DNA of 64,000 nt from Streptomyces sp. GESEQ-4. Lineage in GTDB: Bacteria; Actinomycetota; Actinomycetes; Streptomycetales; Streptomycetaceae. Under the pieces are notes generated by a model that saw only the letters and a list, made by a program, of their open reading frames with translations, made no database searches and was not told the DNA's origin. The stretch is from positions 62,001 to 126,000 of the forward strand of contig NZ_JAFFSU010000004.1 in assembly GCF_017948455.1 (NCBI RefSeq), read 5' to 3'. The position numbers were made by a program, and so were the translations under genes. This document shows positions 27,712 to 36,006 of this stretch, piece after piece; within the stretch, counting starts at the first letter, position 1, and each line of letters opens with the position of its first letter.

Positions 27712-27972
27712 TCACACAAGTACATGGTCGACGAAGCACCAGCGCCAGCGCTCACCGGGCTCGTGCGTCCGCATGATGGGATGCCCCGAGTCCTTGTGGT
27801 GCTCCGCCGCGTGCCTCCCGGGCGAGGAGTCGCAGCAGCCGACATGACCGCAGGTGAGGCAGAGCCGCAGCTGTACGGGATGCTGGCCCTCCGCCAGGCA
27901 CTCCAGACAGGTGTCGCTCAGGGGCTCGGGTTCGGGGTGCGGCAGCGCGTCGGAGTGCGTGCACTGTTTCAT
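27712..27972 (-). CDS. UBP-type zinc-finger protein
   Basis: The 86-residue protein is one ZnF-UBP domain. Cysteines and histidines lie in the ubiquitin-specific-protease finger order (C4, C22-x2-C25, C38-x2-C41, C46, then GRHAAEHHKDSGHPIM with His ligands) and end with WCFVDHVLV. In eukaryotes this finger binds the free C-terminal Gly-Gly of ubiquitin; in bacteria its role is unknown. It is divergent from a CPA1 Na+/H+ antiporter gene, an association also seen elsewhere in actinobacteria, which suggests a regulatory link. The ATG at 27972 is the only sensible start. Confidence 0.88.
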   Translation of the reverse strand: MKQCTHSDALPHPEPEPLSDTCLECLAEGQHPVQLRLCLTCGHVGCCDSSPGRHAAEHHKDSGHPIMRTHEPGERWRWCFVDHVLV

Positions 27973-28030
27973 GATTGCCAGGTTACGTCGGGCGCGTGGA
28001 CGACCGCGCGGAAAAACGAGGGCGGGAACG

Positions 28031-29626
28031 ATGGACGTGATGCCACTGCTGTTGCTGGTGGCGGGCAGTGCCGTCGTCGCGGCGGCCGCCCGGCGGACCC
28101 CGGTGCCGGCTCCGCTGCTGCTGGTCGCGGCCGGGCTGGCGGTCTCGTACGTCCCCGGAGTGCCCGATTACACGCTCGACCCGCACATCGTCCTGCCGCT
28201 CGTGCTGCCCCCGCTGCTGCACTCGGCGGCCACCGACAGCTCGTACCTCGATCTGCGCGCGCAAATGCGGCCCGTTGCGCTGCTGTCGGTCGGGTACGTG
28301 CTCTTCGCCACCTTCGCCGTCGGCTGGGCGGCCTATGTGATCGTCCCCGATCTGCCGCTGACCGCGGCGCTGGTGCTCGGTGCGGTGGTGGCGCCGCCGG
28401 ACGCGGTGGCGGCGACGGCGATCGCGCGCCGGGTGGGCTTGCCGTCCCGGATCACCACGATCCTTCAGGGCGAGTCCCTGGTGAACGACGCCACCGCGAT
28501 CACCGCCTACCGGGTGGCCCTCGCCGCCGCGGTCGGGGAGGGCGCCACCTGGGCGGGCGGGATCGCCGAGTTCGTGGTCGCGGCGGTCGGCGGTGTCGGC
28601 TTCGGGCTGGTGCTGATGGTGCCGATCCACTGGCTGCGCGTCCACGTCAAGGAGGCGCTGCTGCAGAACACGCTCTCCCTGATGATCCCCTTCGTCGCCT
28701 ACGCGGCCGCCGAGCAGGTGCACGCCTCCGGAGTGCTCGCCGTCGTGGTCGTCGCCCTCTATCTGGGACATCGCGCGTGGGAGGTCGACTTCGCGACCCG
28801 CCTCCAGGAGGACGCGGTCTGGAAGATGGTGGCGTTCGTCCTGGAGTCGTCGGTGTTCGCGCTGATCGGACTGCAACTGCCGGTCGTTCTCGAGGGACTC
28901 GGGGAGTACGAGGGTGCCGCCGCGGCCTGGTACGCGGTGGCCGTCTTCCTGGTCGTCGTCGCGGCCCGGTTCATCTGGGTGTATCCGCTGGCTTACCTGT
29001 CGCGCCTGCTGTTCGCGGGGACACGTCAGCGCAGGCAGTACCCCGTCTGGAAGGGCCTGTTCGTCATGTCCTGGGCCGGGATGAGGGGTGTGGTCTCGCT
29101 GGCGATCGCCTTCTCGATCCCGCTGACCGTCGATGACGGCGAGCCCTTCCCCGAGCGCAACCTCATCCTCTTCCTGACCTTCACGACGGTCATCGGCACG
29201 CTGGTCCTGCAGGGCGTCACGCTGCCCCCGCTGATCCGCCTGCTGAAGCTGCCCGGCCGGGACGAGCAGGCCGAGACCCTCGCCGAGGCGAACGCCCAGG
29301 CGCAGGCCTCCCGGGCCGCCGAGCGCCGCCTGGACGAACTCCTCGCCGACGAACGCAACGCCCTCCCCGGGCCCCTCGCCGACCGCCTCCGCACCGTCCT
29401 GGAGCGCCGCCGCAACGCCGTCTGGGAACGCCTCGGCGCGGTCAATCCCGTCACCGGCGAAACCGCCGACGACACCTACCGCCGCCTGTCCCGGGAGATG
29501 ATCGGCGCCGAACGCGAGGTGTTCGTCAAGCTGCGCGACGGCCGCTACATCGACGACGAGATGCTGCGGACGTTGCTGCGCAGGCTGGACTTGGAGGAGG
29601 CGGCGGCGTTCCGGGAGACGACGTAG
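28031..29626 (+). CDS. CPA1-family Na+/H+ antiporter
   Basis: The 531-residue membrane protein starts at ATG 28031 (MDVMPLLLLVAGSAVVAAAARR). About twelve helices contain the CPA1 signatures GAVVAPPDAVAATAIARR and GESLVNDATAI, whose Asp residues carry the transported ions, and RGVVSLAIAFSIPL. A cytoplasmic tail of about 130 residues (rich in Arg, Ala and Glu, probably helical) follows. It should exchange cytoplasmic Na+ or K+ for protons in pH and salt balance. Confidence 0.92.
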   Translation: MDVMPLLLLVAGSAVVAAAARRTPVPAPLLLVAAGLAVSYVPGVPDYTLDPHIVLPLVLPPLLHSAATDSSYLDLRAQMRPVALLSVGYVLFATFAVGWAAYVIVPDLPLTAALVLGAVVAPPDAVAATAIARRVGLPSRITTILQGESLVNDATAITAYRVALAAAVGEGATWAGGIAEFVVAAVGGVGFGLVLMVPIHWLRVHVKEALLQNTLSLMIPFVAYAAAEQVHASGVLAVVVVALYLGHRAWEVDFATRLQEDAVWKMVAFVLESSVFALIGLQLPVVLEGLGEYEGAAAAWYAVAVFLVVVAARFIWVYPLAYLSRLLFAGTRQRRQYPVWKGLFVMSWAGMRGVVSLAIAFSIPLTVDDGEPFPERNLILFLTFTTVIGTLVLQGVTLPPLIRLLKLPGRDEQAETLAEANAQAQASRAAERRLDELLADERNALPGPLADRLRTVLERRRNAVWERLGAVNPVTGETADDTYRRLSREMIGAEREVFVKLRDGRYIDDEMLRTLLRRLDLEEAAAFRETT

Positions 29627-29650
29627 GCGCTGGATTTGCGGTTCGTTCGC

Positions 29651-29703
29651 TGCGGGTCGGTGGGGGCTGGTCGCGCAGTTCCCCGCGCCCCTTGCGGGGC
29701 GGG
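29651..29703. repeat. Dispersed Streptomyces intergenic repeat, copy B
   Basis: TGCGGGTCGGTGGGGGCTGG followed by TCGCGCAGTTCCCCGCGCCC and a CGCCCC-hairpin. It lies between convergent antiporter and PLP-enzyme genes, probably doubling as their terminator. Its left half is also shared with copy D. Confidence 0.85.
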
Positions 29704-29704
29704 G

Positions 29705-30613
29705 TCAGTCGAAGGGGCGGCCCGTGATGATCGCCGCCACTGTCGTCCCGCGCGGGAAGGCGCTCTCTTCCGCTAGGGCGACAAGGGCGTACAGCAACTT
29801 GGCGACATAGAGACGCTCGATGGGCAGGCCGTGGCGGTTTTCGAAGTCGTCGGTGAAGGCGTCCAGGGCGGGGGTGGTGCGGGCGTAGCCGCCGAAGTGG
29901 AAGCGGTCGTCCAGGGTCCAGGTGCCGCGGGGGCCACCGAAGGCCTGGGACTGGAAGGCCTGGACGTCGGCGGTGAGGAAACCCCCTTTGAGCACCGGAA
30001 CGCCGAGAGCGCGCTGGTCGGGGGCGAGCCCCGCGGCCAGTCCGGCGAGTGTGCCGCCGGTGCCGCAGGCGACCGCGACGACGTCGGCCAGGCCGCGCAG
30101 CTCCTCGCCGAGCGCCTGACAGCCGCGTACGGCAAGGCGGTTGCTGCCGCCCTCGGGGACGACGTAGGCGTCCTCGGCGCTCACCGCGCGCAGGACGGCC
30201 GCCAGGGTGTCGGGTTCGGACTTGCGGCGGTACGTCGATCTGTCGACGAAGTGCAGGCGCATTCCGTCGGCCGCGCACCGGGCCAGGGAGGGGTTGAGGG
30301 GGTGGTCGGCGAGTTCCTGGCCGCGGACCACGCCGACCGTGGGCAGGCCGAGGAGGCGGCCCGCGGCGGCCGTGGCCCGCAGGTGATTGGAGTAGGCGCC
30401 GCCGAAGGTGACGACGGTGCGCCCGGCCGCCGCGGTGAGGTTCGGCGCGAGCTTGCGCCACTTGTTGCCGATCAGCTCCGGGTGGATCAGGTCATCGCGC
30501 TTGAGGAGCAGGCGGATGCCGTAGCGGGTGAAACGGTCGTCCGTGACCTCCTGCACGGGCGAGGGGAGGCGGGGGTGCAGGTCGGTGAGGGGGGAGGTGT
30601 CGGAGCCGGGCAC
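29705..30613 (-). CDS. ACC deaminase / D-cysteine desulfhydrase family PLP enzyme
   Basis: The 302-residue protein is a fold-type II pyridoxal-phosphate enzyme. The cofactor lysine is in LIHPELIGNKWRKL, as in ACC deaminase and D-cysteine desulfhydrase, and the phosphate loop is ACGTGGTLAGLAAGL. The catalytic residues that separate the two activities cannot be decided by eye. The frame is open to 30736, but that part holds an intergenic repeat; the GTG at 30613 (VPGSDTSPLTDLHPRLPSP) is the preferred start, although its ribosome binding site is weak. Confidence 0.82.
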   Translation of the reverse strand: MPGSDTSPLTDLHPRLPSPVQEVTDDRFTRYGIRLLLKRDDLIHPELIGNKWRKLAPNLTAAAGRTVVTFGGAYSNHLRATAAAGRLLGLPTVGVVRGQELADHPLNPSLARCAADGMRLHFVDRSTYRRKSEPDTLAAVLRAVSAEDAYVVPEGGSNRLAVRGCQALGEELRGLADVVAVACGTGGTLAGLAAGLAPDQRALGVPVLKGGFLTADVQAFQSQAFGGPRGTWTLDDRFHFGGYARTTPALDAFTDDFENRHGLPIERLYVAKLLYALVALAEESAFPRGTTVAAIITGRPFD

Positions 30614-30672
30614 CTCGTCATTGTCGCCGCCGAGCGCTCCGCGGGAAGCGTGGCGATTGGCCGTCGAGCGTC

Positions 30673-30723
30673 TGCGGGCCTGTTGTGGCTGGTCGCGCAG
30701 TTCCTCGCGCCCCTTCGGGGCGC
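30673..30723. repeat. Dispersed Streptomyces intergenic repeat, copy C
   Basis: TGGTCGCGCAGTTCCTCGCG followed by a CCCCTTCGGGG hairpin, the same element as copies A and B. It lies between two minus-strand genes, downstream of the amidase. Confidence 0.85.
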
Positions 30724-30755
30724 TGCCGAACCGCACCGGAATTCGCCGGACCTGC

Positions 30756-31346
30756 TCACTTCAGCCGGTCCCGGATGCGCTGCCGCATCGCCGCCATGGT
30801 GAACCCGCGCGGGTCCACTTTTCCCGGCTGCCATTCCAGATGGCCGATGACCGAGCGCTCGTTCCAGCCGTGGTGGCGGCAGACCGCGGCGGCGGCCCGC
30901 TCGATCGCCTCCAACTGGGCCGCGGGCCAGGGGTCCTTGCCGTCGCCGAGGTTCTCGCACTCGAAGCCGTAGAAGTGGCGGTTGCCGTCGGTGTTGGCCT
31001 CGTTGTCCGGCGGGAGCGCCTTCTCGGCGATCACCGCGCGCAGGACGTCGTCGTCGCCGAGACCCGCGTGGTTGGCGCGGCCGTAGCCGACCAGGTGGAC
31101 GGTGCCGTCCTTGGTGATCACGCCCTGGCACAGGGGTCCCGGCAGACCCTCGTAGCCGTTCCGGCACAGATCGACGGTGTGTTTGCTGCCCTTGGTCACC
31201 GTGTGGTGGATCATCACGCCGTGGACCGGTCCCCACGGGCCTTTGTGGTTGCGGTTGTGATGCCGCCAGTCGCCGACCTCGACGACCTTTAAGCCTTCCG
31301 CACGCAATTTCTTCAGGAAGTTGTCCGCGGACATGGGCGGGGCCAT
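30756..31346 (-). CDS. N-acetylmuramoyl-L-alanine amidase (amidase_2/PGRP type)
   Basis: The 196-residue protein has the zinc-dependent amidase fold. Visible features are the first ligand His in VMIHHTVT, the Glu in FYGFECENLG, and the C-terminal HLEWQPGKVDPRG segment with the second His and catalytic Lys. It should cut the bond between muramic acid and the stem peptide. No signal peptide is seen at the ATG at 31346 (MAPPMSADNFLKKLRAEG), so secretion or intracellular recycling is unresolved; prophage-lysin ancestry is possible. The same frame remains open for 3 kb upstream through eshA and is a shadow there. It is divergent from eshA. Confidence 0.86.
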   Translation of the reverse strand: MAPPMSADNFLKKLRAEGLKVVEVGDWRHHNRNHKGPWGPVHGVMIHHTVTKGSKHTVDLCRNGYEGLPGPLCQGVITKDGTVHLVGYGRANHAGLGDDDVLRAVIAEKALPPDNEANTDGNRHFYGFECENLGDGKDPWPAAQLEAIERAAAAVCRHHGWNERSVIGHLEWQPGKVDPRGFTMAAMRQRIRDRLK

Positions 31347-31556
31347 GACCGTCTCCTTCGCGCTGCGCGACGCCCGCCGGACGCGGACGTCTGGTGATGG
31401 CGGTGGACGGGGTCCCCATGAATGCCCAAGCGGACCGTGATCCATTCCCGCTCTTTCGTGTAATAGCACCAGCACGCTCCGTGATGGAAGGCTTTGCCGT
31501 GCAGATCGATGCCCGGCGCAGATCGGCGCCGTTGCAGACCGGGAGGGCAATTCCAC

Positions 31557-32960
31557 ATGTCGGTAGGCGAAGAGGTCCGCACCGAGCAGGACAGGCCGCA
31601 GCAGAGTCTCGGCACGGCGGCCGCGCGGAACCTGGCCACCACCACCAAGTCCGTACCCCAGATGCAGGAGATCAGCTCCCGCTGGCTGCTGCGCATGCTG
31701 CCCTGGGTGAACGTGGAGGGCGGCACATACCGAGTGAACCGCCGCCTCACGTACGCCGTGGGCGACGCCCGCGTGACGTTCGTGAAGACCGGCGACCGGG
31801 TCGAGGTCATCCCCGCCGAGCTGTGCGAACTGCCGGCCCTGCGGTCGTACGAGGACGAGGAGGTGCTCTCCGAGCTGGCCCAGCGGTGCCGACAGCAGGA
31901 GTTCGCCCCCGGCCAGGTGATCGCCGAGTTCGGCAGTCAGACCAACGAGGTGTATCTGCTCGCGCACGGCAAGGTGGAGAAGGTCGGCACCGGCCCGTAC
32001 GGCGACGACGCGGGCCTCGGAGTCCTCGCCGACGGCGCCTACTTCGGCGAACAGGCGCTGCTGGACCCGGACGCCATCTGGGAGTACACGGCCCGCGCGC
32101 TCACCGCCTGCACGGTGCTCGTCCTCTCCCGCCAGGACGTCGAGCAGATCGCGGAGCGCGCCGACTCCCTGAGCACGCACTTCGAGCAGCTGCGCGCGAT
32201 CCCCGAGCAGCGGACCAACAAGTACGGCGAGAAGGAGATCGACCTCTCGGCCGGCCACTCCGGTGAACCGGACATCCCGCACACCTTCGTCGACTACGAG
32301 GCCAGGCCCCGTGAGTACGAACTGAGCGTCGCCCAGACCGTCCTGCGCATCCACTCGCGCGTGGCCGACCTCTACAACAAGCCGATGAACCAGACCGAGC
32401 AGCAGCTCAGGCTGACGGTCGAGGCGCTGAAGGAGCGCCAGGAGCACGAACTCATCAACAACCGCGAGTTCGGGCTGCTCAACAACTGCGAGTACGAGCA
32501 GCGCATCCAGCCGCACGACGGCGTGCCCGGCCCGGACGACATGGACGAGCTGCTCAGCAGGCGCCGCGGCACCAAGCTGTTCCTCGCCCACCCGCGCGCG
32601 ATCGCCGCGTTTGGCCGCGAGCTGAACAAGCGCGGACTGGTGCCCGAGACCATCGACATCGGCGGCAACCGCATCCCGACCTGGCGCGGCGTCCCGGTCT
32701 TCCCGTGCAACAAGATCCCGGTCAGCGACGCCCGTACGACCTCGATCATCGCGATGCGTACCGGCGAGTCCGACCAGGGCGTCATCGGTCTGCACGCGAC
32801 CGGGATCCCGGACGAGATCGAGCCGAGCCTGTCCGTGCGCTTCATGGGCATCAACGAACAGGCGGTCATCAACTACCTGGTGACGGCGTACTACTCGGCC
32901 GCGGTTCTGGTGCCGGACGCGCTCGGCGTCCTGGAGAACGTCGAGATCGGCCGCTGGTGA
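31557..32960 (+). CDS. eshA: EshA: Family 2B encapsulin shell protein with cyclic-nucleotide-binding-like domain
   Basis: The 467-residue protein has the HK97-type shell fold of Family 2 encapsulins interrupted by a domain of about 120 residues. Residues about 1-95 and 220-467 are shell ([65 protein letters not shown]). Residues about 98-213 are a Crp-like cNMP-binding domain with the phosphate cassette [10 protein letters not shown] and Arg180. EshA of S. griseus/S. coelicolor is needed for normal aerial development and ppGpp-related control, and is now placed among Family 2B encapsulins. It starts at ATG 31557 behind GGGAGGG. The neighbouring polyprenyl synthase is the expected cargo. Ligand binding has to be inferred. 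Confidence 0.93.
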   Translation: MSVGEEVRTEQDRPQQSLGTAAARNLATTTKSVPQMQEISSRWLLRMLPWVNVEGGTYRVNRRLTYAVGDARVTFVKTGDRVEVIPAELCELPALRSYEDEEVLSELAQRCRQQEFAPGQVIAEFGSQTNEVYLLAHGKVEKVGTGPYGDDAGLGVLADGAYFGEQALLDPDAIWEYTARALTACTVLVLSRQDVEQIAERADSLSTHFEQLRAIPEQRTNKYGEKEIDLSAGHSGEPDIPHTFVDYEARPREYELSVAQTVLRIHSRVADLYNKPMNQTEQQLRLTVEALKERQEHELINNREFGLLNNCEYEQRIQPHDGVPGPDDMDELLSRRRGTKLFLAHPRAIAAFGRELNKRGLVPETIDIGGNRIPTWRGVPVFPCNKIPVSDARTTSIIAMRTGESDQGVIGLHATGIPDEIEPSLSVRFMGINEQAVINYLVTAYYSAAVLVPDALGVLENVEIGRW

Positions 32961-32984
32961 CCGTCCCCGTCCCCACCCGGTGTC

Positions 32985-33003
32985 CCCGCCCGCCAGGGCG
33001 GGT
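32985..33003 (+). other. Small hairpin between eshA and the polyprenyl synthase gene
   Basis: CCCGCCCGCCAGGGCGGG can fold into a short GC-rich stem in the 111-bp gap. It could be a partial terminator that sets the shell-to-cargo ratio; this is only inferred. Confidence 0.4.
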
Positions 33004-33071
33004 ACACCCTCGGGGTACGCGCCCAGCCGTAGCGGAAGCGCCACCGCCCGCCCACTCTCCGAGGCGATCCC

Positions 33072-34211
33072 ATGGGTGAGTTCATGATGGAGGCGAAGCA
33101 ACGCGCCCCCGGACCACGGCGGTTCACCGAGGCACCGGATGGGCAGGGGCCCATCGCGAGGCCGACGGACGCCGCTCCCGACCGGCTCGACGGGCACGAG
33201 GCGCCGGCGATCCTGGAGCGTGCCCGGACATCGGTCGACCCCGTACTGCGCGCCGCCGTCGAGTCGCTGCCCGGCTCCATGCGCCGTATCGCGCTCTACC
33301 ACTTCGGGTGGGAGCACGCGGACGGCACACCGGCGGCGGGCAACGGGGGCAAGGCGATCCGGCCCGCACTCGTCCTCACCGCGGCCGCCGCGCTCGGCGG
33401 ACCCGCGGCACGGACGGCGGCCGTGCGGGCGGCCGCGGCGGTGGAGCTGATCCACAACTTCACGTTGTTGCACGACGACGTGATGGACCGGGACACCACC
33501 CGACGGCACCGGCCCACCGCCTGGACCGTGTTCGGCGACGCCGAGGCGATCCTCGCCGGGGACGCGCTCCAGGCGCTCGCGCTGCGGCTGCTCGCCGAGG
33601 ACCCGCATCCGGCGTCCGCGGCGGCCGGGGTCCGGCTCGCGGACTGCGTCGTCGAACTGTGCGCCGGTCAGCACGCGGACGTGGCCATGGAGCGGCGCGG
33701 ACCCGACGAGGTCGGTCTCGACGAAGTGCTCGCCATGGCCGAGGCGAAGACGGGCGCGCTGCTCGGGTGCGCCTGTGCGCTGGGCGCGCTGTATGCGAGG
33801 GCGGCGAAGGAGGACGTCGAGGCGCTGGACGCGTTCGGCCGGGAGGCCGGGCTCGCCTTCCAGCTCATCGACGACGTGATCGGCATATGGGGCGACCCGT
33901 GCCGCACCGGCAAGCCGGCCGGAGCGGACCTGGCCGTCCGCAAGAAGTCGCTGCCGGTGGTTGCCGCGCTGGACTCCGGCACCCCGGCCGCGGCCGAACT
34001 CGCCGAGCTCTACCGGGGGCCGTATCAGGAGGCCGACCTGGAGCGCACCGCACTGGCCGTGGAGCAGGCGGGTGGCCGTGACTGGGCGCAGGCCCAGGCA
34101 GCCGACCGTATGGCCCACGCCATGCGCCAGCTCTCCCGGGCGGTCCCGGACCCGGAGGCGGCGGGCGGCCTGCTCGCGCTGGCGGAGTTCGTGACGCGGC
34201 GGAGCAGTTGA
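33072..34211 (+). CDS. Polyprenyl (geranylgeranyl-type) diphosphate synthase, probable encapsulin cargo
   Basis: The 379-residue protein is an all-trans isoprenyl diphosphate synthase. The first aspartate-rich motif is DDVMD (residues 135-139), and the second is the altered DDVIGIWGD (about 267-275) followed by TGKPAGADLAVRKKSLPVV, as in streptomycete GGPP-type synthases. It condenses isopentenyl diphosphate onto allylic diphosphates. The first 45 residues (Pro, Gly, Ala, Arg-rich) are unlike the enzyme core and fit the disordered N-terminal targeting domain of Family 2 encapsulin cargo. It follows eshA by 111 bp. No terpene cyclase is next to it, so the product is unknown. Start is ATG 33072; ATG 33087 is an alternative. 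Confidence 0.88.
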   Translation: MGEFMMEAKQRAPGPRRFTEAPDGQGPIARPTDAAPDRLDGHEAPAILERARTSVDPVLRAAVESLPGSMRRIALYHFGWEHADGTPAAGNGGKAIRPALVLTAAAALGGPAARTAAVRAAAAVELIHNFTLLHDDVMDRDTTRRHRPTAWTVFGDAEAILAGDALQALALRLLAEDPHPASAAAGVRLADCVVELCAGQHADVAMERRGPDEVGLDEVLAMAEAKTGALLGCACALGALYARAAKEDVEALDAFGREAGLAFQLIDDVIGIWGDPCRTGKPAGADLAVRKKSLPVVAALDSGTPAAAELAELYRGPYQEADLERTALAVEQAGGRDWAQAQAADRMAHAMRQLSRAVPDPEAAGGLLALAEFVTRRSS

Positions 34212-34305
34212 GGTCATGCGGAGTCGGTGACCGAGGCCGTGGGGTCGCGCGGCAATCGAGGCCGGCTGACGTCACCGTGACCAGTCCGCTCCGTCCGGAA
34301 TGACC

Positions 34306-34399
34306 CCGGAGCCTCCGGGCCCGCGCGGCTCCTGACCCCGCACGGTCACCGGAGGCTCCGGCACGGCGGGCCCCGCGCATCCCCACGGTGCGCGGGGCC
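34306..34399 (+). terminator. Double hairpin terminator of the encapsulin operon
   Basis: A perfect 13-bp inverted repeat (CCGGAGCCTCCGG at 34306-34318 with its complement at 34349-34361) is followed by a second perfect 11-bp stem (GGCCCCGCGCA at 34369-34379 with 34389-34399) with a 9-base loop. Confidence 0.8.
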
Positions 34400-34494
34400 T
34401 GTCCTTACCGGTCAGTGGAGCGGGGCTGTCCTTGTCGGCCGGAGGAGCGGGGCCGCCCTTGTCGGTCGGAGGAGTGGAGTCCCCCTTTCCGCCC
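34390..34494 (+). repeat. Degenerate 27-bp tandem repeat
   Basis: Three to four units of the form GGAGGAGCGGGGCCGCCCTT followed by GTCGGTC, most clearly at 34417-34440, 34441-34467 and 34468-34494, with increasing divergence. It is non-coding. Confidence 0.65.
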
Positions 34495-34568
34495 GAAGGA
34501 CCGGCACAGCAACCGGATAGGCTTCAACGGCCGTACGATCAAGGCCGGTTGAGGTGAAGGGGCGACAC

Positions 34569-35177
34569 ATGGGCGTGGCGATCCGGACGGCGGGCGAGGG
34601 CGACCGGGACCTAGTGGTCCGGCTCCTGGACGAGGCCTTCCAGGACGACCCGGTCAGCAGTTGGGTCTTTCCCGGCGCCGCATACCGCCGTACGACCCAC
34701 TCCAAGCTGATGGCGGCCTTCACGGACGTCGTGCTCGCCGAGGGCCGGATCGACGTCACCGGGGACGGCACGGCGTGCGCACTCTGGCTGTCCATGCCCG
34801 CGGCGGACGAGGCGGACCCGGCCGACGCCCACGCCGACGACAGCGAAGCCGCCCAGATGCGCGAGGCCGTCGATCCGGACAACGAGCGCGTCGAGCTGAT
34901 CGCCCGGCTCACGGCTGAGTGCCACCCCGCGGACCGGGCCCACGCCTACCTGTGGATGATCGGCGTCGCCCCCGGTCACCAGGGCAAGGGTCTCGGCACC
35001 GCCCTCATCGCCGCGACCCTCGACCGCTGCGATCGTGAGGGGCTGCCGGCGTATCTGGAGGCGAGCAACGCGCGCAGCCGCGGGCTGTATGAGCGGCTCG
35101 GGTTCGAGTTCACCGGCCGTGCGCTTGTCCTGCCGGACGGGCCGACCATGTGGCCTATGTGGCGTGAACCTCGCTGA
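34569..35177 (+). CDS. GNAT-family N-acetyltransferase
   Basis: The 202-residue acetyltransferase begins at ATG 34569 (MGVAIRTAGEGDRDLV) behind AAGGGG. The acetyl-CoA site is readable as WMIGVAPGHQGKGLGTALI, and the C-terminal YERLGFEFTGRALV completes the fold. The substrate is unknown; the subgroup resembles puromycin-acetyltransferase-like GNATs of streptomycetes. Confidence 0.87.
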   Translation: MGVAIRTAGEGDRDLVVRLLDEAFQDDPVSSWVFPGAAYRRTTHSKLMAAFTDVVLAEGRIDVTGDGTACALWLSMPAADEADPADAHADDSEAAQMREAVDPDNERVELIARLTAECHPADRAHAYLWMIGVAPGHQGKGLGTALIAATLDRCDREGLPAYLEASNARSRGLYERLGFEFTGRALVLPDGPTMWPMWREPR

Positions 35178-35205
35178 GTGCTCCGCTGGATGGGCGGTTC
35201 GCTTG

Positions 35206-35287
35206 CTGCGGGCCGGTGGGGGCTGGTCGCGCCCACGCGGCGGTAGCCGCATGTCAGACACAGCCCCGCGCCTCTTCGGGGCGCGGC
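35206..35287. repeat. Dispersed Streptomyces intergenic repeat, long form (copy D)
   Basis: TGCGGGCCGGTGGGGGCTGG followed by TCGCGCCCACGCGGCGGTAG, a spacer, and the CGCGCCTCTTCGGGGCGCG hairpin. It shares the left end with copy B and the hairpin with copies A to C, but has an extra middle part. It lies between convergent GNAT and TetR genes. Confidence 0.83.
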
Positions 35288-35303
35288 AGATCAGGCCTGC
35301 TGA

Positions 35304-35894
35304 TCACGCCTCCGGCACCACCGTCGTCACGATCCGTTCCACCAAGCCCTCCGGGACCGTGACCCCTGGCAGTACGCCGTCCAGGACGCCCGGCAGGGTC
35401 AGGTGCTCCAGGATCAGGCCGAGCATGGCGAGATACAGGACGGCGACGGTCTCGTCGCCGCCGGGCAGGCCGGCGTCGCGGTGGAACTCCATGCCGTACT
35501 CGAGGTCGCCGCGGACCGATTTGGTGAACGAGGCGCGCAGTTCGGGGCGGCGGGTGGCTTCCAGGCGCATCTCCAGGAGGGCTAGATAGCCCGTGCGGTC
35601 GCCGGTCGCTCGGGCCATCAGGTCGTGCATGAAGGCGGTGACCAGGGAGCGGTCCCTCGGTCTGGCCATCAGCTCGCGCAGCACCTTGGGGTCCGGCGCG
35701 AGCCGTACGTGCAGCCGGGTGTCGATCTGGCGCAGCAGATCGTCGCGCCCGGTGAAGTAGTTGGAGGCGGTGCCCACCGGCACCCCGGCCTCGACGTCCA
35801 CCGCGCGGAACGTCAGCCCCCGCACCCCCTCCCGCGCGAGCACCTCGACCCCGGCGTCGACGAGAGCGGCCCGGCGCTCCGGATTCCTGGCCAA
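35304..35894 (-). CDS. TetR-family transcriptional regulator
   Basis: The 196-residue regulator has an N-terminal HTH (RRAALVDAGVEVLAREGVRG... VPVGTASNYFTGRDDLL) and a helical C-terminal domain. It starts with a TTG at 35894, placed eight bases after AGAGG. It is divergent from a dihydrofolate-reductase-like gene, and two tandem operator-like repeats lie between them, so it probably represses itself and that gene. Confidence 0.88.
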   Translation of the reverse strand: MARNPERRAALVDAGVEVLAREGVRGLTFRAVDVEAGVPVGTASNYFTGRDDLLRQIDTRLHVRLAPDPKVLRELMARPRDRSLVTAFMHDLMARATGDRTGYLALLEMRLEATRRPELRASFTKSVRGDLEYGMEFHRDAGLPGGDETVAVLYLAMLGLILEHLTLPGVLDGVLPGVTVPEGLVERIVTTVVPEA

Positions 35895-35945
35895 TGCGGA
35901 ACCTCTTCTCTCACTTGATTCCGGCCCCGAAAACGTCTTGCAACC

Positions 35946-35973
35946 ACTACAGGCGAAGTACTACAACTGAAGT
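35946..35973. promoter_or_regulatory. Two abutting 14-bp operator repeats
   Basis: ACTACAGGCGAAGT (35946-35959) and ACTACAACTGAAGT (35960-35973) are in direct tandem with 3 mismatches. Each is an imperfect palindrome (ACT-n-C...G-n-AGT), typical of TetR-family binding sites, and both lie in the divergent promoter. Confidence 0.72.
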
Positions 35974-36006
35974 GGTTCACAGCCCAGCCTACGGAAAGAG
36001 ACCAGC

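Larger units (their letters stand above)
34212..34568 (+). other. Non-coding gap after the encapsulin locus
   Basis: The 357-bp gap has no gene. It holds two strong terminator-like hairpins (34306-34361 and 34369-34399) and a degenerate 27-bp repeat block (34390-34494), then the start region of the GNAT gene. Confidence 0.7.

Noticed and set aside
30756..31346. Amidase as evidence of a prophage
   Set aside because: No other phage gene, integrase or attachment site is present nearby.
31347..34217. Minus-strand extension of the amidase frame to 1153 aa
   Set aside because: Only the last 196 residues look like protein; the rest is opposite eshA and the polyprenyl synthase gene.
34390..34494. 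27-bp repeats as a CRISPR array
   Set aside because: The units are directly adjacent and degenerate, with no unique spacers and no cas genes.
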